Source: Cryomorphaceae bacterium (GTDB taxonomy: Bacteria; Bacteroidota; Bacteroidia; Flavobacteriales; Schleiferiaceae). From it: a stretch of DNA of 51,387 nt. Of this stretch, positions 35,626 through 45,132 are shown piece by piece. Numbering within the stretch: position 1 is the first letter of the stretch; each line of letters begins with the position of its first letter. The stretch is from contig JAJTFK010000013.1 in assembly GCA_021298655.1 (NCBI GenBank), positions 1 to 51,387 of the forward strand, given 5' to 3'. The notes below the pieces were generated by a model. It had not been told where the DNA came from, ran no database searches, and was given only the letters and a program-made list of their open reading frames with translations. The position numbers were made by a program, and so were the translations under genes.

Positions 35626-36336
35626 ATGATTCGCAAAGTTGTAGCTAACGCCGACGTGGCCCTGGACGGGCTCACCGACGGCATGACCTTGATGGTCGGC
35701 GGATTCGGGCTCTGTGGCATCCCCGAAAACCTCATCGCAGCCCTTCGGAAGCGCGGAACCCGAAACCTTACCTGCATCTCCAACAACGCCGGCGTCGACG
35801 GATTCGGCCTCGGACTGCTGCTGGAAACGCGGCAAATCCGCAAGATGATCAGTTCCTACGTGGGCGAAAACGACGAATTCGAGCGCCAGATGCTCTCGGG
35901 TGAACTCGAGGTTGAACTCATTCCCCAAGGGACCCTAGCCGAGCGCTGCCGGGCGGCGGGCGCCGGAATTCCGGCCTTTTTCACCCCCGCAGGGTTTGGC
36001 ACCGAAGTGGCCGAGGGCAAGGAAGTCCGCATGTTTGGCGGCAAGCCCTACCTGCTCGAGCACGCCTTTGACGCGGATTTTGCGCTGGTCAAAGCCTGGA
36101 AGGGCGACGAAGCGGGCAACCTGATTTTTAAAGGCACTGCGCGGAACTTCAACCCCATGATGGCCATGGCCGGCCGCGTAACGGTCGCCGAGGTTGAGGA
36201 ACTCGTTCCCGCCGGAACACTTGACCCCAACGCCATCCACGTTCCGGGCATTTTTGTGCACCGCATCTTCCAAGGGGCGCACTACGAAAAGCGCATCGAG
36301 CAGCGCACCGTCCGACCCAAAAACCCCGCGATCTAA
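35626..36336 (+). CDS. scoA: 3-oxoacid CoA-transferase subunit A
   Basis: 236 residues of CoA transferase family I, alpha subunit. It has the [13 protein letters not shown] oxyanion motif and the conserved [14 protein letters not shown] and [18 protein letters not shown] segments. With ScoB it moves CoA between succinyl-CoA and a 3-oxoacid such as acetoacetate. Succinate/acetoacetate is the usual substrate pair for this type, but 3-oxoadipate CoA transferases are similar and cannot be excluded by eye. scoB follows after three bases. Confidence 0.92.
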   Translation: MIRKVVANADVALDGLTDGMTLMVGGFGLCGIPENLIAALRKRGTRNLTCISNNAGVDGFGLGLLLETRQIRKMISSYVGENDEFERQMLSGELEVELIPQGTLAERCRAAGAGIPAFFTPAGFGTEVAEGKEVRMFGGKPYLLEHAFDADFALVKAWKGDEAGNLIFKGTARNFNPMMAMAGRVTVAEVEELVPAGTLDPNAIHVPGIFVHRIFQGAHYEKRIEQRTVRPKNPAI

Positions 36337-36339
36337 GCC

Positions 36340-36999
36340 ATGGCACTCGACAAAAACGGCATTGCGCGCCGCATCGCCCAAGAGCTGCGCGACGGCTGGT
36401 ACGTGAACTTGGGCATCGGAATCCCCACGCTCGTCGCCAACTTCATCCCCGAGGGCATCGACGTGGAATTCCAATCCGAAAACGGCATCCTCGGCATGGG
36501 CCCCTTCCCCTTCGAGGGCGACGAAGACGCCGACCTGATCAACGCCGGCAAGCAAACCATTACCGCACTGGCGGGCGCATCCCTTTTTGACAGCGCCACC
36601 TCCTTTGGCATGATCCGAGCCCGCAAGGTTCAGCTCACCGTGCTGGGCGCCATGGAGGTTTCGGACCGAGGCGACATCGCCAACTGGAAAATTCCGGGGC
36701 GCATGGTCAAAGGCATGGGCGGAGCCATGGACCTCGTCGCCAGCGCCGAAAACATCATCGTCGCCATGCAGCACAGCAACCGCGAAGGCGAGTCCAAGCT
36801 GCTGACGGAGTGCACCCTGCCCCTTACGGGCGTAGGCTGCGTCAAAAAAGTGGTGACCGACCTGGCCGTGCTCGACATCGATCCGGAACGCGGCTTCATC
36901 CTGCGCGAGCGGGCCCCCGGCGTCGGCGTGGACGAAATCGTCGCCAAAACGGCCGGCCGCCTGGTGGTGGAAGGAGCAATCCCTGAGATGCGGCTCTAA
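36340..36999 (+). CDS. scoB: 3-oxoacid CoA-transferase subunit B
   Basis: 219 residues, beta subunit. The catalytic Glu that forms the CoA thioester lies in FQSENGILGMGPFP; GIGIPTLVANFIP and GGAMDLV are also typical. Co-transcribed with scoA and acting as its partner. It faces the ABC ATPase gene across a junction repeat. Confidence 0.93.
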   Translation: MALDKNGIARRIAQELRDGWYVNLGIGIPTLVANFIPEGIDVEFQSENGILGMGPFPFEGDEDADLINAGKQTITALAGASLFDSATSFGMIRARKVQLTVLGAMEVSDRGDIANWKIPGRMVKGMGGAMDLVASAENIIVAMQHSNREGESKLLTECTLPLTGVGCVKKVVTDLAVLDIDPERGFILRERAPGVGVDEIVAKTAGRLVVEGAIPEMRL

Positions 37000-37004
37000 C
37001 CCGC

Positions 37005-37026
37005 AACTAGTAGCTAGCGGCTAGTT
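37005..37026. repeat. Convergent-junction repeat, copy 3 (diverged)
   Basis: AACTAGTAGCTAGCGGCTAGTT: several CTAG cores with an imperfect inverted order. It covers the stop of the ABC ATPase gene (37007-37009) and lies five bases after scoB. It is related to the CTAGTTAC palindromes but not a clean copy. Confidence 0.5.
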
Positions 37027-38479
37027 CCACGGTTCGATCGCTCATGTAGCGCACCACCCGCGCGTCGTGGCTGATGAACAGGTAGCTAAACCGAAAACGG
37101 TCCTTGAGGTCGTTGAGCAGGTTGAGGACCTGGGCCTGAACGCTTACGTCAAGTGCGGCCACCGATTCGTCGCAAATCAGCACCTTCGGTTCCAGCGCTA
37201 GGGCGCGAGCGATCCCAATGCGCTGGCGTTGACCGCCCGAAAACTCGTGGGGGTACTTTTCGGCTGCCGACGGCGGAAGACCCACCGCCTCCAGGAGCTC
37301 CGCAACCCGGGCGCGCCGCCGTGCCGCATCCCCAAGTCCGTGCACCGCGAGGGGCTCCTCGAGCAGCGTTCCGACCCGCATTCGGGGCGGAAGACTTGAA
37401 AACGGATCCTGAAAGATGTACTGAATCTCGCGGGCAAAGCGCCGGCGCTCCGCCGGCGAAAGCTGGTCGATGCGGGTTCCGCGGTACGTAATTTCACCTT
37501 GATCGGGTTGCTCCAGGCCCACAAGGCATCGGGCAATCGTCGACTTTCCCGAGCCCGAAGCGCCCACGAGCCCCAAGGTCTCGCCCTCGTGCAGGACCAG
37601 GTCAAACCCGTCCAAAATGCGCTGGCCCTTAAAGGTCTTGCGCAGTCCGCGCACCGACAAAACTTCGGCGCCCCCCTCGAATTTCGGACGTTGGGCCGCA
37701 GACGGCGGAGTGCCGTCCAAGAAATCCTGCACCGTGGGTAGGCGCAGCGGTTTGCCCGAATCCGGCGGGCGCGAGGCCAAAAGTCCGCGCGTGTAGGGCT
37801 GCTGCGGATGCTCCAAAATACCGGCAAGCGTCCCGGACTCGACGACCGTCCCGGCGCGCAGCACCACCACCCGATCGGCCACACGTGCCACCGCCTCAAG
37901 ATCGTGGCTGATGAACAGCATGGCCATACCCCGCTCGCGCTGCAGGGCCTTAAGCAGGTCCAGGAGCTCAAAGGCCACGGCGTGGTCGAGCGCCGTCGTG
38001 GGTTCGTCGCAAATCAACAGATCCGGATCCATGGCCATGGCCATCGCAATCATAACCCGCTGGCGCTGCCCTCCCGAAAGTTCGTGGGGGTACTTCCGCA
38101 TCGCGCCTTCGGGGTCCGGAAGCCGAACCCGGCGAAATTCGTCCAGCGCGCGCGCCCGGGCCAGGGAAGGCCTTAATCCCAGCGCAGACTCGGCAGCCTC
38201 GGCAACCTGCCTGCCGACGCGCATCGTGGGATTCAGTGCCGACATCGGCTCCTGGAACACCATGGCCTTTCGGGGAAGATCGTCGCGCAGCCCGTCCCAG
38301 CTCGCCGTGAGCTTGGGCGGAAGAAGTCCCATTAGCGTCAAGGCCGTCAGCGACTTGCCCGAGCCGGACTCCCCAACAAGGGCCACGCATTCTCCGGCGC
38401 GAAGGTCAAGGTTTAGCCCCGAAAGCAGCGGGAATTCGGCCGTGCGCACACCGAGGTTAACCCCGTGGAATTCCCTCAT
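37007..38479 (-). CDS. Fused double ABC ATPase, oligopeptide/dipeptide transporter type
   Basis: 490 residues with two complete ATPase domains. Domain 1: GESGSGKS Walker A, LSGGQRQRV signature, LLICDEPTTALD Walker B. Domain 2: GASGSGKS, FSGGQRQRI, LICDESVAALD. This is the DppD-DppF fusion layout (as in YejF), used to power peptide or nickel uptake or peptide export. No permease or binding protein is nearby. The start MREFHGVNLGV at 38479 overlaps the serine hydrolase stop (ATGA); a longer frame upstream has no support. Confidence 0.9.
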   Translation of the reverse strand: MREFHGVNLGVRTAEFPLLSGLNLDLRAGECVALVGESGSGKSLTALTLMGLLPPKLTASWDGLRDDLPRKAMVFQEPMSALNPTMRVGRQVAEAAESALGLRPSLARARALDEFRRVRLPDPEGAMRKYPHELSGGQRQRVMIAMAMAMDPDLLICDEPTTALDHAVAFELLDLLKALQRERGMAMLFISHDLEAVARVADRVVVLRAGTVVESGTLAGILEHPQQPYTRGLLASRPPDSGKPLRLPTVQDFLDGTPPSAAQRPKFEGGAEVLSVRGLRKTFKGQRILDGFDLVLHEGETLGLVGASGSGKSTIARCLVGLEQPDQGEITYRGTRIDQLSPAERRRFAREIQYIFQDPFSSLPPRMRVGTLLEEPLAVHGLGDAARRRARVAELLEAVGLPPSAAEKYPHEFSGGQRQRIGIARALALEPKVLICDESVAALDVSVQAQVLNLLNDLKDRFRFSYLFISHDARVVRYMSDRTVELAASY

Positions 38480-39615
38480 TTCCACGCGTATTCTTCGGCC
38501 AGGGCGCGGAACGGAACCGGTTCCCACGACCCCTTGGGCCGCACTCCTTCGGTGCGCCCGAGGCGCACCACCACGCGTCCCGTCTCGGGAAACGCCAAAA
38601 TCCACTGGCCCAAATGGCCGCGAAGGGCCACGTAGCGGCGAGCAGGGCCCGATCCGACGGGGTCGGCGACTTCGCCCAACCAAAAGCTATGACCATAAAA
38701 AGCCGCCGAGGTTGGCGAAGTGGCCACCGAAACCCAAGCACTGTCCAAAAGCTGGGTCCCGTTCCAGTTGCCTTGGTGCACCAGTACGTGGCCGAGGCGG
38801 GCGTAGTCGCGCGCCGTGGCGTTAAAGCAGCAAAACGCCATGGCCTCGCCCTGGCCGTCTACGTGCCAGGTGGCATCCGATTCCGCCCCAAGCGGAGCCC
38901 AAAGCTTGCGCGCCGCGTACGAGGGCATCGATTCGCCCACTGCCTTCTCGAGGCACACGCTCAGCAACGTGGTCGCGGCCGATTGGTATTCGTAGCGCAG
39001 GCCCACCGAGTCCCCTACCTCGCGCTCCAAAATCAGCTCCATTTGGTCGTCGCCGTAGTACAGCTTGGCCGTTTCGCCAAAGGCATTGTAGTAGTTCTCG
39101 GTCCAGTCCAGGTCGGCGTGCATCGAGCTCAGGTCCCGCAGCGTAAGCCGCTCGGCGCCCGGCCCGTGCAGCTCGGGGATGTAGGTCTTGGCCTTGGCCT
39201 CCCAGCTCGGAATCTTGCCTTCCTGCACGGCGATTTGCACCAGCATCGTCACGATGGACTTGGCCATTGAAAACGAGTTGACGCGAGACGACGGCGCGAA
39301 ATCCTCAAAATACGCCTCGTGGCGCAGCGTGTCGCGATCAAAAACCAGCAGCGCACCGGTCTTGCTTTCCGACAGCAAGGCCGCGGTGGGCTCGCTCGGC
39401 TTCAGTTCGTCGCTCGGGGCAACCGGCCACGGAAGCGGACGGGGCGAAGCGGCCACCGGCTCCACCTCAAAAAGGCGTTCGTCAAAGGGATCCGACGTGG
39501 TGCGCCCCTGAAGGTAGGTTGAATAAATTCCGTTAAAAAGGTATCCGTACCACGAAAAATTGAGGGCGGTAAGCGCGACAGCCAGGGCCGCGAGACCAAT
39601 GAGCACACGTTTCAT
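38476..39615 (-). CDS. Serine hydrolase, beta-lactamase class C-like
   Basis: 379 residues: an N-terminal membrane anchor or signal (MKRVLIGLAALAVALTALNF), then a beta-lactamase/transpeptidase-like fold. The nucleophile motif is SMAK in NSFSMAKSIVTM; RYEYQSAA takes the YxN position, and RGHLGQW the C-terminal motif. The substrate is unknown: peptidase, esterase or D-aminopeptidase activities occur in this group. A TAGATTCG box on this strand at 39631-39638 precedes it by 15 bases. It is joined to the ABC ATPase gene by a stop/start overlap, so a peptide-related role for both is possible. Confidence 0.88.
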   Translation of the reverse strand: MKRVLIGLAALAVALTALNFSWYGYLFNGIYSTYLQGRTTSDPFDERLFEVEPVAASPRPLPWPVAPSDELKPSEPTAALLSESKTGALLVFDRDTLRHEAYFEDFAPSSRVNSFSMAKSIVTMLVQIAVQEGKIPSWEAKAKTYIPELHGPGAERLTLRDLSSMHADLDWTENYYNAFGETAKLYYGDDQMELILEREVGDSVGLRYEYQSAATTLLSVCLEKAVGESMPSYAARKLWAPLGAESDATWHVDGQGEAMAFCCFNATARDYARLGHVLVHQGNWNGTQLLDSAWVSVATSPTSAAFYGHSFWLGEVADPVGSGPARRYVALRGHLGQWILAFPETGRVVVRLGRTEGVRPKGSWEPVPFRALAEEYAWK

Positions 39616-39635
39616 GCGATGCAAGTTAGGCGAAT

Positions 39636-40370
39636 CTAGGCCCCGAGCAAACGGTCCGCGGGCGTGGCCACCAAGTCCACGTCAAAGAGGCGCGCAAAAT
39701 GTGCGGCGACCCGTTCCTTGACCTCGGCCTCGTCGACGCTCCGCCCCAGCTCCCGATGGAGCGACGTCACGGCCTTGTCCTTGATTCCGCAGGGAATAAT
39801 GTACTCGAAGTAGCGCAGGTCCGTGTTGAGGTTGAAGGCCCAGCCGTGCATGGTCACCCAGCGCGATGCCCGAACGCCCATCGCACAAATTTTGCGGGCA
39901 AAGGGAGTGCCGACGTCGAGCCAGACGCCCGTCTCGCCGGGACTTCGGTCGCCGCTCAAGCCGTAGTCTGCGAGGGTCGCGATGATGACCTCTTCGAGGG
40001 TGCGCAGGTAGCGGTGGATGTCGGTAAAGTATTCGTCGAGGTCCAAAATCGGGTAGCCCACCAGCTGGCCGGGGCCGTGGTAGGTGATGTCGCCGCCGCG
40101 GTTGGTCCGGAAAAACTCCGCGTTGATGGCCTTGAGCCGCTCGCCGTCGGCGAGGAGGTTGTCCAGGTCGCCGCTCTTGCCCAGCGTGTAGACGTGGGGG
40201 TGCTCGACGAACAGCAGGGTGTCCTCGGTCGGAATCCGCTCGTCCTCGGGAAGCTTGCGGTTCGACGTCTTGCGGTCAACGACCTTGGTAAAAATGGCTT
40301 CTTGAAGGTCCCAGGCCTCGCGGTAGGTCACGTTCCCCAGGTCGGCAAAGCGAACGGCGCGGCGGCTCAT
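39636..40370 (-). CDS. lipB: Octanoyl-[acyl carrier protein]:protein octanoyltransferase
   Basis: 244 residues. The active-site Cys lies in IIPCGIKDK and the Lys in FARKICAMGVR; GGDITYHGPGQLVGYPILDL and VTMHGWAFNLN are diagnostic. LipB moves octanoyl from ACP to the lipoyl domains of 2-oxoacid dehydrogenases and the glycine cleavage H protein, the first step of lipoate synthesis. A 2-oxoacid dehydrogenase E1 end lies at the right edge of the window. The start at 40370 overlaps the isomerase stop (ATGA). Confidence 0.95.
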   Translation of the reverse strand: MSRRAVRFADLGNVTYREAWDLQEAIFTKVVDRKTSNRKLPEDERIPTEDTLLFVEHPHVYTLGKSGDLDNLLADGERLKAINAEFFRTNRGGDITYHGPGQLVGYPILDLDEYFTDIHRYLRTLEEVIIATLADYGLSGDRSPGETGVWLDVGTPFARKICAMGVRASRWVTMHGWAFNLNTDLRYFEYIIPCGIKDKAVTSLHRELGRSVDEAEVKERVAAHFARLFDVDLVATPADRLLGA

Positions 40371-41362
40371 GCCTTGCCCAGGGCGTCTTTGAGGTCGTCG
40401 ATGACCTTGATGTCCATGATGTCCACGGCGTTGCGCTCGCTCAGCACGTAGCTGACCCAATCCCCGAGGGCTACCAGATCAAGTGCCTGCTCAAGCGGCG
40501 AATTGCCGTGGGCGTGGAGTTCGACCACGTGCGTGCCGTGGGCGCGTACCGCCGGAGCGTTGAGTTCCATGCGCATTCGGTTGCGCGGGGCATCAAAGGC
40601 GGAATGCAGAAAAACCGCGCTGAAGCGGGCTCCGCCGCCGGCCCAGCCCACCATTTCGTTGTGGTTCATTTCGGGAACTTCGGCATCCCAACCCGGCATT
40701 TTACTGTTTTCGTTGAGCTGCTGGCGCCAGCGGGTGGCTACGCCTGCCATGCCCGTGGCCGCGTACACGGCGAAGGCGGTGCCCTCAAGGCTATCCGAAA
40801 CGGCATCGGCCTCGCTCAAGTGCACGTCGCGGCGGGCAATGAGGTCCTTGACGGCCTGCTGGGCCTGGGCCTGCCAGCCCTTCGGAGCGCCCGCACCGGC
40901 CAAATCGAGGTGGGCCAAAATCTGAATCACCGCGTAGCCAAACATCGAGCGGGGGGGATTGCCGCCGGGCACCACGCTGACGTTCCAGCCGTTCGCTTCG
41001 GCCTGGCGCTTGAGCTCGCCCCCGCTGGTAATGGCCGAAACCATGCACCCTGCCGACACCGCCTGCCGGAGTGCCTCCAGCGTTTCTTCGGTGTTGCCGC
41101 TGTAGCTGCACGCAACCACCAAGGTGTTCGGGCCGACCCAATTGGGCAGCGCGTAGCCCTTATTCACCGAAATCGGAACCGTGGCCGTGGCCGCGCACAG
41201 GTCCGCCGCGACGGTGCCGCCGATGCCGCTGCCCCCGAGGCCCGTAATCACCACCTGGTTTATGGGGCGCGGTAGCGCTTTCCAAACCTTCGATAAACCT
41301 TCGGCAATTTTCAGTGAATCAGCAATATGCTGCGGAAAGTCTTTAATCAGTTGGAGCATCAT
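40367..41362 (-). CDS. Bifunctional phosphoglucose/phosphomannose isomerase
   Basis: 331 residues with two SIS domains. GLGGSGIGG and SYSGNTEET bind the sugar phosphate; NHNEMVGW is characteristic of the PGI/PMI family. It interconverts glucose 6-phosphate or mannose 6-phosphate with fructose 6-phosphate, feeding glycolysis and mannose-based polysaccharides. The start can be either of two adjacent ATG codons (41362 or 41359). A TACTTTTA box lies at 41382-41389 on this strand. Confidence 0.93.
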   Translation of the reverse strand: MMLQLIKDFPQHIADSLKIAEGLSKVWKALPRPINQVVITGLGGSGIGGTVAADLCAATATVPISVNKGYALPNWVGPNTLVVACSYSGNTEETLEALRQAVSAGCMVSAITSGGELKRQAEANGWNVSVVPGGNPPRSMFGYAVIQILAHLDLAGAGAPKGWQAQAQQAVKDLIARRDVHLSEADAVSDSLEGTAFAVYAATGMAGVATRWRQQLNENSKMPGWDAEVPEMNHNEMVGWAGGGARFSAVFLHSAFDAPRNRMRMELNAPAVRAHGTHVVELHAHGNSPLEQALDLVALGDWVSYVLSERNAVDIMDIKVIDDLKDALGKA

Positions 41363-41405
41363 GGCGCGCGTTTTATTCCCGTAAAAGTACGAACTTGCCC
41401 GGCCC

Positions 41406-41867
41406 ATGGCATCCCTTATTTCGTGGCATTTTGCCCATTTTTCGGACCTGAGCGCCGAACAGCTCCACGGCCTGCTCGCCCTGCGCGCCGACGTGTTTGT
41501 GGTGGAGCAAAACTGCCCCTACGCCGACCCCGATACCAAGGACCGGGTGAGCTACCACCTTTGGGCATCCGACGCCCACGAAACCCTAGTCGCCGTGGCG
41601 CGCGTGGTTCCGCCGGGAATTTCCTACCCCGAGCCCAGCATCGGCCGCGTGGCTACGGCCATCGCGCACCGCCGGACCGGGCTGGGCCGCGAACTGATGC
41701 GCCGCGCCATGGCTCAAGCCGAGGCCCTGTACCCCGGGCGCGACCTGGTCATCAGCGCCCAGGCCTACCTAAAACGGTTCTACGAGGAACTGGGGTTCCG
41801 CTCCGAAGGCGGGGAATACGACGAAGACGGCATTCCGCACGTCCAAATGCGCAAAACCAGTACCTAG
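41406..41867 (+). CDS. ElaA-like GNAT acetyltransferase
   Basis: 153 residues, GNAT fold. The N-terminal LRADVFVVEQNCPYADPD is typical of ElaA, and the acetyl-CoA loop is visible in GRVATAIAHRRTGLGRELM. The acceptor substrate is unknown. It is divergent from the PGI/PMI gene and convergent with paaE, its stop lying in junction palindrome copy 4. Confidence 0.9.
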   Translation: MASLISWHFAHFSDLSAEQLHGLLALRADVFVVEQNCPYADPDTKDRVSYHLWASDAHETLVAVARVVPPGISYPEPSIGRVATAIAHRRTGLGRELMRRAMAQAEALYPGRDLVISAQAYLKRFYEELGFRSEGGEYDEDGIPHVQMRKTST

Positions 41868-41881
41868 TTACCAGTAACTGG
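41864..41881. repeat. Convergent-junction palindrome, copy 4
   Basis: CTAGTTAC-CA-GTAACTGG: the copy-1 palindrome with one mismatch in the right arm. It includes the acetyltransferase stop (41865-41867) and ends two bases before the paaE stop (41883-41885). Confidence 0.72.
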
Positions 41882-41882
41882 T

Positions 41883-43025
41883 TTACGCGTCGTAGCTCAC
41901 CACTACGCGCTCGCTGCGGGGCATCGCTTGGCAGGTCAGCACGTAGCCTTCGGCCACCTCGTCGTCGGTCAGCGAGTAATTCATCGCCATTTCGACCGTG
42001 CCTTCGAGGACCTTGGCGCGGCAGGTGCAGCACACGGCGCCCTTGCAGGCATAGGGCACGTCGGCCCCCGCATCCAACGCGGCGTCGAGCACAAATTCCT
42101 TGGCGGACTGCGTAAAATGGGTTTCTTCGCCGTCGAGCACCACGGTCACGTAGGCATCGCCTGAGGCGGACCCTTTGTCGGCCTTGGCGGCCGGAGCCGC
42201 GGCCGGAGCGGCAGCGGTAAACAATTCAAAGTGGATCTTATCGGCCGAAACCCCGGCGGTTTTTAGCACCTCGCTCGCCGCGTGGATCATCGGTTCGGGT
42301 CCGCACAAAAAGTAGCCGTCGGCCTTGGTCACCGTCGGAATGTGGTCGGCAAAGTAGCGGATGCGGTCGGCGTCCAAGCGGCCAAAGAGTGCGTCGCTCC
42401 CTTGGTCTTCCCGGCTGAGTACGTGGTGCACCTCAAGGCGACCCATGTAGCGGTCCTTGAGGTCTTCAAGCTCGTTTTTGAACAGAATGCTCGCGGTTTT
42501 GCGGTTGCCGTAGAAAAGCAAAAACTCCGATTCGGGTTCGCGCTCCAGGGCCGTCTTCAAAATCGAGAGCACCGGCGTTATGCCCGATCCGGCGGCAAAA
42601 CCGACGTAGCGGCGGCGTTGGGTAGGATCCGTTTCGAGCAAAAAGTTGCCCATCGGCGGCATCACGTCCAGCACGTCGCCCGCCTTGAGCTGGGTGTTGG
42701 CCCAGGTCGAAAAAACACCGCCCTCGACCTGCTTGATGGCCACGCGCAGCGTTCCGCTCAGCGGGCTGGAACAGAGGGAGTAGGATCGGCGAACCTCGGC
42801 GCCGTTGATCTCGGCCTTGAGCGTCAGGTACTGCCCCGGGAGGTAGCGAAACTCGGCCCCCTCCGGAACCTCGAACGAAACGGACACGCTGTCGCTCGTT
42901 TCGCGGCGCACTTCGAGCACGGTCAGCGGGTGGAACTTCGGCTTGCTGCCCTTTTGTTCGGCCTTGGTGGCCAAAAGACCTTCTGAAGAAGTCGACGGGG
43001 CGGATTTTTTAAACCAAGAAAACAT
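41883..43025 (-). CDS. paaE: Phenylacetyl-CoA epoxidase reductase subunit PaaE
   Basis: 380 residues: FAD-binding RxYS motif (RRSYSLCSSP), an NAD(P)H-binding region (FAAGSGITPVLSIL, GYFLCGPEPM), an Ala/Lys linker (about 270-290), and a C-terminal plant-type 2Fe-2S ferredoxin domain with CKGAVCCTC and a fourth Cys in VLTCQAMP. It passes electrons from NADPH to the PaaA diiron site. It is transcribed away from paaABCD, unlike the usual co-directional paaABCDE, with 100 bases between. Confidence 0.95.
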   Translation of the reverse strand: MFSWFKKSAPSTSSEGLLATKAEQKGSKPKFHPLTVLEVRRETSDSVSVSFEVPEGAEFRYLPGQYLTLKAEINGAEVRRSYSLCSSPLSGTLRVAIKQVEGGVFSTWANTQLKAGDVLDVMPPMGNFLLETDPTQRRRYVGFAAGSGITPVLSILKTALEREPESEFLLFYGNRKTASILFKNELEDLKDRYMGRLEVHHVLSREDQGSDALFGRLDADRIRYFADHIPTVTKADGYFLCGPEPMIHAASEVLKTAGVSADKIHFELFTAAAPAAAPAAKADKGSASGDAYVTVVLDGEETHFTQSAKEFVLDAALDAGADVPYACKGAVCCTCRAKVLEGTVEMAMNYSLTDDEVAEGYVLTCQAMPRSERVVVSYDA

Positions 43026-43033
43026 AGTAGGTA

Positions 43034-43041
43034 CAAATCTA
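43034..43041 (-). promoter_or_regulatory. -7 element of paaE
   Basis: Minus-strand TAGATTTG, a full TAnnTTTG match, ends eight bases before the paaE ATG at 43025. In the same 100-base divergent region I found no convincing box for paaA, only TAATTTG at 43089-43095, which has one base too few. Confidence 0.5.
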
Positions 43042-43125
43042 GGGGTGCAATGCGAACCAGCGGGGACTGCATTTTGTTCTTATGGCAGTAATTTGCAGCA
43101 GAATTAACCCCCTTGATTCCAAACC

Positions 43126-44100
43126 ATGGCCCCAACAGTTGACTTAGAAGCCCGCTTTCTGGACTACGTAGCCGCCGAAAACAAGGTGGAACCCAAGGAT
43201 TGGATGCCCGACGCCTACCGCAAAACCTTGGTGCGCCAAATTAGCCAACACGCTCATTCTGAAATCGTTGGAATGCTTCCCGAGGCGAATTGGATCACGC
43301 GCGCTCCGTCGCTTCGCGCCAAACTGATTCTGCTTGCCAAGGTTCAGGACGAGGGCGGACACGGCCTGTACCTCTACTCGGCCGCCGAAACCTTGGGTAC
43401 GTCGCGCGACCAAATGGTCGACGACCTGCTTACGGGAAAAGCAAAGTATTCCAGCATTTTTAACTACCCCACGCTAACCTGGGCCGACATGGGTGCCGTA
43501 GGTTGGCTGGTTGACGGGGCCGCCATCCAAAATCAGGTCATGCTTTGCCGCACGTCTTATGGCCCGTACAGCCGCGCCATGGTCCGCATTTGCAAGGAAG
43601 AGAGTTTTCACCAGCGCCAGGGCTACGAAATCATGATGCACTTAGCCCGCGGAACCCAAGAGCAAAAAGCCATGGCCCAAGACGCCCTGAACCGCTGGTG
43701 GTGGCCGTCGCTGATGATGTTTGGTCCGAGCGACGACAAGAGTCCCAACTCCGCACAGAGCATGGCCTGGCGCATCAAGCGCAAGTCCAACGACGACCTC
43801 CGCCAGGAATTTATCGACAAAACGGTTCCGCAAGCGGAATTCATTGGTTTGACCATCCCCGATCCCGACCTCAAGTGGAACGAGGAGCGCGGCCACTACG
43901 ACTTTGGCGCCATTGACTGGACCGAGTTTTTTGCGGTTGTAGCCGGAAACGGACCCTGCAACACCGAGCGCCTTGAGGCCCGCCGCAAGGCCCACGCCGA
44001 CGGAGCCTGGGTCCGCGAGGCGGCTACGGCCTACGCGGCGAAGCACTCCGCGCGCCGCGCTGCGCCATCGCCGGCGGCATCCAAAGCCCACGCCGCATGA
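43126..44100 (+). CDS. paaA: 1,2-phenylacetyl-CoA epoxidase subunit PaaA
   Basis: 324 residues, the catalytic subunit. It carries the diiron ligands in [19 protein letters not shown] and [14 protein letters not shown]. With PaaBC(E) it epoxidises the ring of phenylacetyl-CoA. The usual [20 protein letters not shown] segment is present. The C-terminus ends in an Ala-rich tail. paaB begins in its stop (ATGA). Confidence 0.97.
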   Translation: MAPTVDLEARFLDYVAAENKVEPKDWMPDAYRKTLVRQISQHAHSEIVGMLPEANWITRAPSLRAKLILLAKVQDEGGHGLYLYSAAETLGTSRDQMVDDLLTGKAKYSSIFNYPTLTWADMGAVGWLVDGAAIQNQVMLCRTSYGPYSRAMVRICKEESFHQRQGYEIMMHLARGTQEQKAMAQDALNRWWWPSLMMFGPSDDKSPNSAQSMAWRIKRKSNDDLRQEFIDKTVPQAEFIGLTIPDPDLKWNEERGHYDFGAIDWTEFFAVVAGNGPCNTERLEARRKAHADGAWVREAATAYAAKHSARRAAPSPAASKAHAA

Positions 44101-44387
44101 GTACGCCCGAACAGTGGCCCCTTTGGGAGGTCTTTGTCCGCTCCAAAAACGGACTTTCGCACAAGCACTCGGGCAGCCTTCACGCGCCCGACGCCGAAAT
44201 GGCCCTAAAAAATGCGCGCGACGTCTACACCCGCCGCAGCGAAGGCACCAGCATCTGGGTGGTGCCCTCGAGCGCCATCGTGGCCTCAGCCCCCGATGAA
44301 AAAGAGGTGCTGTTTACGCCCTCCGACGACAAGGTGTACCGCCACCCTACCTTCTACGAGATTCCCGATGAAGTGGGACATATGTGA
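44097..44387 (+). CDS. paaB: 1,2-phenylacetyl-CoA epoxidase subunit PaaB
   Basis: 96 residues. The family signature is [20 protein letters not shown] and [19 protein letters not shown]. PaaB is a small structural subunit of the epoxidase. It overlaps paaA by four bases and paaC by 20. Confidence 0.96.
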   Translation: MSTPEQWPLWEVFVRSKNGLSHKHSGSLHAPDAEMALKNARDVYTRRSEGTSIWVVPSSAIVASAPDEKEVLFTPSDDKVYRHPTFYEIPDEVGHM

Positions 44388-45132
44388 TCCCTCGGTGCAG
44401 TACCTGCTGCACCTGGGCGACGACGCGCTGATCTTGGGCCACCGCCTGAGCGAGTGGTGCGGACACGGGCCCGTCCTCGAAGAAGACATTGCGCTTAGCA
44501 ACATTGCCCTTGATTTAGTAGGCCTCGCACGGCAGTACTACCAATTGGCGGCAGAACGCGTTGGCGGAGGCTGCACCGAAGACGATTTGGCCTACTGGCG
44601 CTCCGACCGCGAGTTTCGCAACCACGTACTCGTGGAGCAACCCAACGGAGACTTTGCCGATACCATGGCCCGGCAGCTTTTCTTTGATGCCTTTCACTAC
44701 CTGCAGCTCGAGGCCCTTCAAAACTCCGGCGACGCGCAGGTTGCGGCCATTGCGCGCAAGGCGCTCAAAGAAACCACCTACCACGCAGAACACAGCGCCG
44801 ATTGGGTCGTTCGCCTGGGCGACGGAACCGAAGAGAGCCGACGTCGCATGGCGGCCGCCCTGGAACGCTTCCTGCCGTTTACGGCCGAACTGTTTACTCC
44901 GGCCGAGGTAGACCGCGTGGCCTTCGAACGCGGCTGGGGTCCCGACGTGGCCTCGCTAAAAGGCCCCTGGGACCATCTGGTCCTCGAGGTGCTTCAAAAG
45001 GCTACGCTCGAACGTCCCGAGGTGCCCCACAAACTGCTCCGCGGAAAGTCCGGCATTCACAGCGAATCCCTTGGGTTCCTTCTTGCCGAAATGCAAAGTC
45101 TGCCTCGGGCCTATCCCGACGCAACGTGGTAA
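44368..45132 (+). CDS. paaC: 1,2-phenylacetyl-CoA epoxidase subunit PaaC
   Basis: 254 residues of ferritin-like fold, the structural partner of PaaA. LGDDALILGHRLSEWCGHGP and LEEDIALSNIALDLVGLARQ are typical. The start [11 protein letters not shown] at 44368 gives the usual family N-terminus and lies 20 bases inside paaB; no later ATG leaves the first helix intact. Confidence 0.93.
   Translation: MKWDICDPSVQYLLHLGDDALILGHRLSEWCGHGPVLEEDIALSNIALDLVGLARQYYQLAAERVGGGCTEDDLAYWRSDREFRNHVLVEQPNGDFADTMARQLFFDAFHYLQLEALQNSGDAQVAAIARKALKETTYHAEHSADWVVRLGDGTEESRRRMAAALERFLPFTAELFTPAEVDRVAFERGWGPDVASLKGPWDHLVLEVLQKATLERPEVPHKLLRGKSGIHSESLGFLLAEMQSLPRAYPDATW

Noticed and set aside
38480-38683. N-terminal extension of the ABC ATPase frame
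   Set aside because: Arg/Pro/Gly-rich antisense-like sequence inside the serine hydrolase gene; the ATGA overlap at 38476-38479 gives the natural start.
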